Below are positions 35,940-39,343 of a DNA stretch of 39,343 nucleotides, one piece after another. The stretch lies in assembly GCA_947459165.1 (NCBI GenBank), contig CANHCW010000004.1, positions 1 through 39,343 on the forward strand. The letters run 5' to 3'. A program made the position numbers and the translations under genes. This stretch comes from Flavobacteriales bacterium (lineage in GTDB: Bacteria; Bacteroidota; Bacteroidia; NS11-12g; UBA955). How positions within the stretch are numbered: position 1 is the first letter of the stretch; every line of letters begins with the position of its first letter. Below the pieces are notes generated by a model, which was given only the letters and a program-made list of their open reading frames with translations, did not search any database and had not been told where the DNA came from.

Positions 35940-35940
35940 T

Positions 35941-36573
35941 TTATATTTTTTTTAGGAGGGCTAAAATGGCGATAACGACACTTGCTGCACCCAGTAAACC
36001 AAACTGAAAACCTGTGAGCCAAGTGAAAGCAAACAAATAACACAACAAACAAACCCAAAAAAGGGTGTCGGTGTCCTCCTTTATGAGGTAATAGGCTAAA
36101 GGAGGGAGGGCCAGACAAAGAATAAAATAAACAATGAAAAGCAAGTCATTATCAGGAACATCTTGTCGCTTATCTGTATGAATCCATTTTTGTCTTTCAA
36201 CCTTTTTCAAAGTTTGGTGCACCGCAATATTCTTTGTCTTTTTTTCTGATATATCTGCATTTCCTGCAGATAATCGCGGTTTTTCCGACTCAATAATTTT
36301 CGGAAGAAAATTCATCTCTACGCTTTTTTCAATCTGTAAATTGTCGTTTTGCAAGGAAGCGATTTTCGCTTTCGATTGGTTTGTCAACACGGTTGGTCTT
36401 TTAACAACCTGTAATCTTTTTTGACTGATCAACTGAGCATCGACTTTATCAGGTTTCCTGAGTGAGATAGAAAAACCGCGCTGGTGGTAGCGTTTTTGAA
36501 TGTCAAGACTCCCGCAGGAGGAAAAAACAATTAAAATTAAAGAAATGGAGTAAAGCAGAATTCTGTTTCTCAT
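35941..36573 (-). CDS. Lipoprotein with C-terminal YqaE/Pmp3-like membrane segment
   Basis: Signal MRNRILLYSISLILIVFSSCGS (lipobox). C-terminal 'LLFIVYFILCLALPPLAYYLIKEDTDTLFWVCLLCYLFAFTWLTGFQFGLLGAASVVIAIL' resembles Pmp3/YqaE. Start taken at the internal Met rather than 36600. Confidence 0.6.
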   Translation of the reverse strand: MRNRILLYSISLILIVFSSCGSLDIQKRYHQRGFSISLRKPDKVDAQLISQKRLQVVKRPTVLTNQSKAKIASLQNDNLQIEKSVEMNFLPKIIESEKPRLSAGNADISEKKTKNIAVHQTLKKVERQKWIHTDKRQDVPDNDLLFIVYFILCLALPPLAYYLIKEDTDTLFWVCLLCYLFAFTWLTGFQFGLLGAASVVIAILALLKKI

Positions 36574-36607
36574 GGCTATTGTAAAAATTTGACTGCCCAC
36601 AAACCTA

Positions 36608-36640
36608 ATAAAAAAATCAGGGCTTTATTCAAGCCCTGAT
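36608..36640 (-). terminator. Terminator of the sigma-factor operon
   Basis: ATCAGGGCTT-TATTC-AAGCCCTGAT 10-bp stem followed on the minus strand by TTTTTTA. Confidence 0.8.
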
Positions 36641-36662
36641 CACTTTTGAAGAAAAGTTTTTG

Positions 36663-36896
36663 TTAGACCGCCTCTGTGTGGCCGTCGTGTGAATGTTCGT
36701 TCACAATACTAACCGAGGTGGGGTGGGGGTCTACGCTAAAGCGATCCAGTTCTGCCTTCATCCGATTGCACTGATTATAATAACCTTTCAGTTCCGGATC
36801 GGAATCCATGGCCTCAATAGCCGATGGAATAAGGTCTGTAGAAAGTTCGCCGTAACTTAGAAGCAGAATGTGTTGTTTGGTAATGTTCTTTGTCAT
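36663..36896 (-). CDS. Small soluble protein, possible minimal anti-sigma factor
   Basis: 77 aa; 'LLLSYGELSTDLIPSAIEAMDSDPELKGYYNQCNRMKAELDRF' resembles the N-terminal helices of anti-sigma domains. Located 40 bp downstream of a sigma factor. Confidence 0.55.
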   Translation of the reverse strand: MTKNITKQHILLLSYGELSTDLIPSAIEAMDSDPELKGYYNQCNRMKAELDRFSVDPHPTSVSIVNEHSHDGHTEAV

Positions 36897-36936
36897 AGGC
36901 TTAATTAGTATACCTATAACGCAGGAACATCTTTTT

Positions 36937-37521
36937 TTATTTTAACCGCACAAAATTTTTCTGCATCATTTTTCTCATATTGATGAGAGCATAGTGCATT
37001 CTGCCAATGCAGGTATTGATATTGGTGCCTGTCATTTCTGCAATTTCCTTGAAACTGAGGTCGGCGTAATGTCTTAGTACAAGCACCTCACGCTGTTCTT
37101 CGGGCAACTGACGAATCATTTCGTGCAGGGCTCCGGTTTCTTCTTTTTCAACCATAATGCTCTCACGGCTGTCTTCGTGAACATTCAGGTAGCTGAAAAT
37201 ATCGTTGCCTTCGCTGTCGGTCACAACTGGCAATCTTCCTTTGTGGCGAATGGAATCAATGGCTAGGTTTCGCGCAATACGAAGCGCCCAGGGAAGGAAT
37301 TTTCCCTCATGTGTATACTTTCCGCTTCGCAGGCAGTTGATTACCTTTATAAAAGTTTCCTGGAAAATATCCTCGGCGAGGTAACGGTCGTGTACCAGTA
37401 AATAAATGCTGGTGTAAATGCGTGTTTTGTGCCTGCGAACCAGGGTTTCCATTGCAGATTCATTGCCTTCAAGATAAACTTTGAGCAACACGCCATCAGG
37501 GATGATTTCTTTGTTGTGCAT
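36937..37521 (-). CDS. RNA polymerase sigma-70 family factor (ECF type)
   Basis: 'RYLAEDIFQETFIKVINCL', 'GKFLPWALRIARNLAIDSIRHKGRLP' and 'LPEEQREVLVLRHYADLSFKEIAEMTGTNINTCIGRMHYALINMRKMM' (regions 2 and 4). Confidence 0.93.
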   Translation of the reverse strand: MHNKEIIPDGVLLKVYLEGNESAMETLVRRHKTRIYTSIYLLVHDRYLAEDIFQETFIKVINCLRSGKYTHEGKFLPWALRIARNLAIDSIRHKGRLPVVTDSEGNDIFSYLNVHEDSRESIMVEKEETGALHEMIRQLPEEQREVLVLRHYADLSFKEIAEMTGTNINTCIGRMHYALINMRKMMQKNFVRLK

Positions 37522-37723
37522 AACAGTTCCTCCTTTGTTTTTTGGTTGGTGTAAGAAAACGGTTTAAAGGAGTATTTCTGCTGCTATAGGCGTGTTTTGA
37601 TTGGTTTTCAAAATGCAAGTTCGACGAAAAAACAATACAATGCAAGAAATGAATAAAAAAAATGTAAGAAAAGAAAATTTAATCTGAATTAAAACTTAGT
37701 ATATCAGTAATTTATGGTAAAAT

Positions 37724-38635
37724 TTATTTTTTGCCTTTTACGCCGTTTACAAAGGCCGATGCCTCCATAATGGGTTTTCCTGCAGGCTGAATTTGCAATA
37801 GTTCCAGCCAGCCGTTATCGCATCGAAAGAACATTTGCCGCCCTTCAATGCGAATATTTTCAGAATCTGCTGAAGCCGGCAGTGCTGAGGGCTTGCCCTT
37901 CAATACTTTGATTGGGCCTAATTGGGTATCAATCCAAGCTCCGGGAAAGGGCGAAAGCCCTCTTACTTTGTTGTGGTTGTTGAAAACGCTTTCTTCCTCC
38001 TGCAAGCGGCAAAAATCACGGTGTAATTTGGGTGCTGCTTTTTCATTGCCTTGTAATACCTGAGGAAAGGGCTTGGCCTCATTCCTTGTAATTTGCTTTA
38101 GGGTTTCAATAACCAGCTCGGCACCAACTTCCATTAGTTTGTCGTGCAGGGTGCCTGCATTGTCATTTTCATCTATGTCTACCACTTTTTGCAATAGCAA
38201 ATCGCCCGTGTCTATTTCGTGTTTCAAAAAGAATGTGGTGAGACCGGTTTTGGTTTCACCTTCTATTAAAGCATGATTAATTGGCGCTGCCCCCCTGTAT
38301 TGAGGAAGCAATGAAGCATGAAGGTTGAAAGTACCCAGTTTAGGCATGTTCCAAACCATTTCGGGTAGCATTCTGAAGGCAATCACAACACCCAAATCGG
38401 CATTCAGACTTTGCAGTGCTGAAATGAAATCGCTGTTTTTCAATTTTTCCGGCTGAAATACGGTTAAACCATATTTGAGTGCCACTTTCTTCACTTCGCT
38501 TTCCCTAAGTTGTAACCCACGGCCGGCCGGCTTGTCGGCAGCAGTGACCACTCCCACCACATTGTAACCCGCCTGTAAAATCTTTTCAAGCGAATAAGCT
38601 GCAAATGCCGGTGTACCAAAGAAAACGATTCGCAT
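37724..38635 (-). CDS. fmt: Methionyl-tRNA formyltransferase
   Basis: 'MRIVFFGTPAFAAYSLEKIL', 'VVTAADKPAGRGLQL', 'FNLHASLLPQYRGAAPINHALIEGETKTGLTTFFL...IDTGDLL'. Confidence 0.97.
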   Translation of the reverse strand: MRIVFFGTPAFAAYSLEKILQAGYNVVGVVTAADKPAGRGLQLRESEVKKVALKYGLTVFQPEKLKNSDFISALQSLNADLGVVIAFRMLPEMVWNMPKLGTFNLHASLLPQYRGAAPINHALIEGETKTGLTTFFLKHEIDTGDLLLQKVVDIDENDNAGTLHDKLMEVGAELVIETLKQITRNEAKPFPQVLQGNEKAAPKLHRDFCRLQEEESVFNNHNKVRGLSPFPGAWIDTQLGPIKVLKGKPSALPASADSENIRIEGRQMFFRCDNGWLELLQIQPAGKPIMEASAFVNGVKGKK

Positions 38636-38691
38636 TTAATTTGCGTCTGTTGTATATACTGCCGCAAAAGTGCGAAATTTGTGTCAAACCA

Positions 38692-39343
38692 ATGCCAAAC
38701 AGGGCTAAAAAGATATTCTTCCTAATGACCGCAATGCTGGGGTTCATGCAGGTATCTTATGCCCAGCTCAAGTTTGTTGAAAATAAAGGCCAGTGGAATT
38801 CAGATGTTTTTTTTAAAGCAAACCTTGTTCATGGCGATTTGTGGGTAACCCGTTCAGGTATCTGGATCAATTCCTGGGATCAGCAGGCTACGGAAAAAAT
38901 GCACGATCGGGGTTTGAACAAATTTTCGGTGAACTGCCACGCCCTGCTCCTTTCTTTTAACGGCGGCGAATTCAGCGAAGTTGTTACCCGTGGCGAGGCA
39001 TTTTCTGAAGTGTATCATTTCTTCAAAGGCAAAAACTCGACTCAATGGGCTACCGGTGTGAAAGCCTGGCCTGGGGTGACAATCAAAAATCTTTATAAAG
39101 GTGTAGATCTGGAAATTTTTGAAAATAACGGAACACTCAAGTACAACCTGGTATGCACCGCACCAGGCAAAAACAGCAATCCCGCCAATATTTCCTGGAC
39201 TTACAAAGGTGCTGATTCCCTGTCACTGTGGAATAATATACTCACCATTCACACTTCGCTGGGCGAAATAAAAGAGAACATGCCGCGGGTTTGGGGCGTA
39301 AATGATGCCGGTGAAACGGACTTGAAAGCCGCCTACGAACTAA
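38692..39343 (+). CDS. Secreted DUF7948/SBBP-repeat-like protein, N-terminal part (runs off window end)
   Basis: ATG at 38692: MPNRAKKIFFLMTAMLGFMQVSYAQLKFVENKGQWNSDVFFKANLVHGDLWVTRSG..., 'FVENKGQW' N-terminus after a signal peptide; frame open to the window edge. Confidence 0.75.
   Translation, partial: MPNRAKKIFFLMTAMLGFMQVSYAQLKFVENKGQWNSDVFFKANLVHGDLWVTRSGIWINSWDQQATEKMHDRGLNKFSVNCHALLLSFNGGEFSEVVTRGEAFSEVYHFFKGKNSTQWATGVKAWPGVTIKNLYKGVDLEIFENNGTLKYNLVCTAPGKNSNPANISWTYKGADSLSLWNNILTIHTSLGEIKENMPRVWGVNDAGETDLKAAYEL

Overview
The window is a gene-dense chromosomal segment from a Bacteroidota-type genome. The lineage call is inferred from type IX secretion genes, C-terminal sorting domains and TAnnTTTG-type promoters. 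No rRNA, CRISPR array, transposase or phage module was seen. Main blocks: (1) a minus-strand, translationally coupled run from gatB (9597) to an MBOAT acyltransferase (1235). It encodes a DltA-like adenylation enzyme, a GNAT, a carrier protein, two SGNH proteins (one with two LysM domains) and the MBOAT, and looks like a Dlt-like extracytoplasmic acylation pathway. This is the best candidate for an under-described system. (2) tRNA-Gly(GCC) and rnpB. (3) A type IX secretion hub: gldJ and a PorP/SprF-like gene, divergent from porU and porV. (4) Three tandem POT-family transporters. (5) A nucleotide-sugar dehydrogenase, folC, a TonB-like protein, an HU-CCDC81/SPOR protein and an outer-membrane beta-barrel protein. 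(6) rplU-rpmA and an acyl-CoA thioesterase. (7) Two tandem paralogous T9SS-secreted proteins of unknown function. (8) A 2OG-Fe(II) oxygenase, a lipoprotein-Pmp3-like protein, a sigma factor with a small possible anti-sigma partner, fmt, and the start of a DUF7948-like secreted protein. All family calls come from reading motifs by eye; no database search was run.
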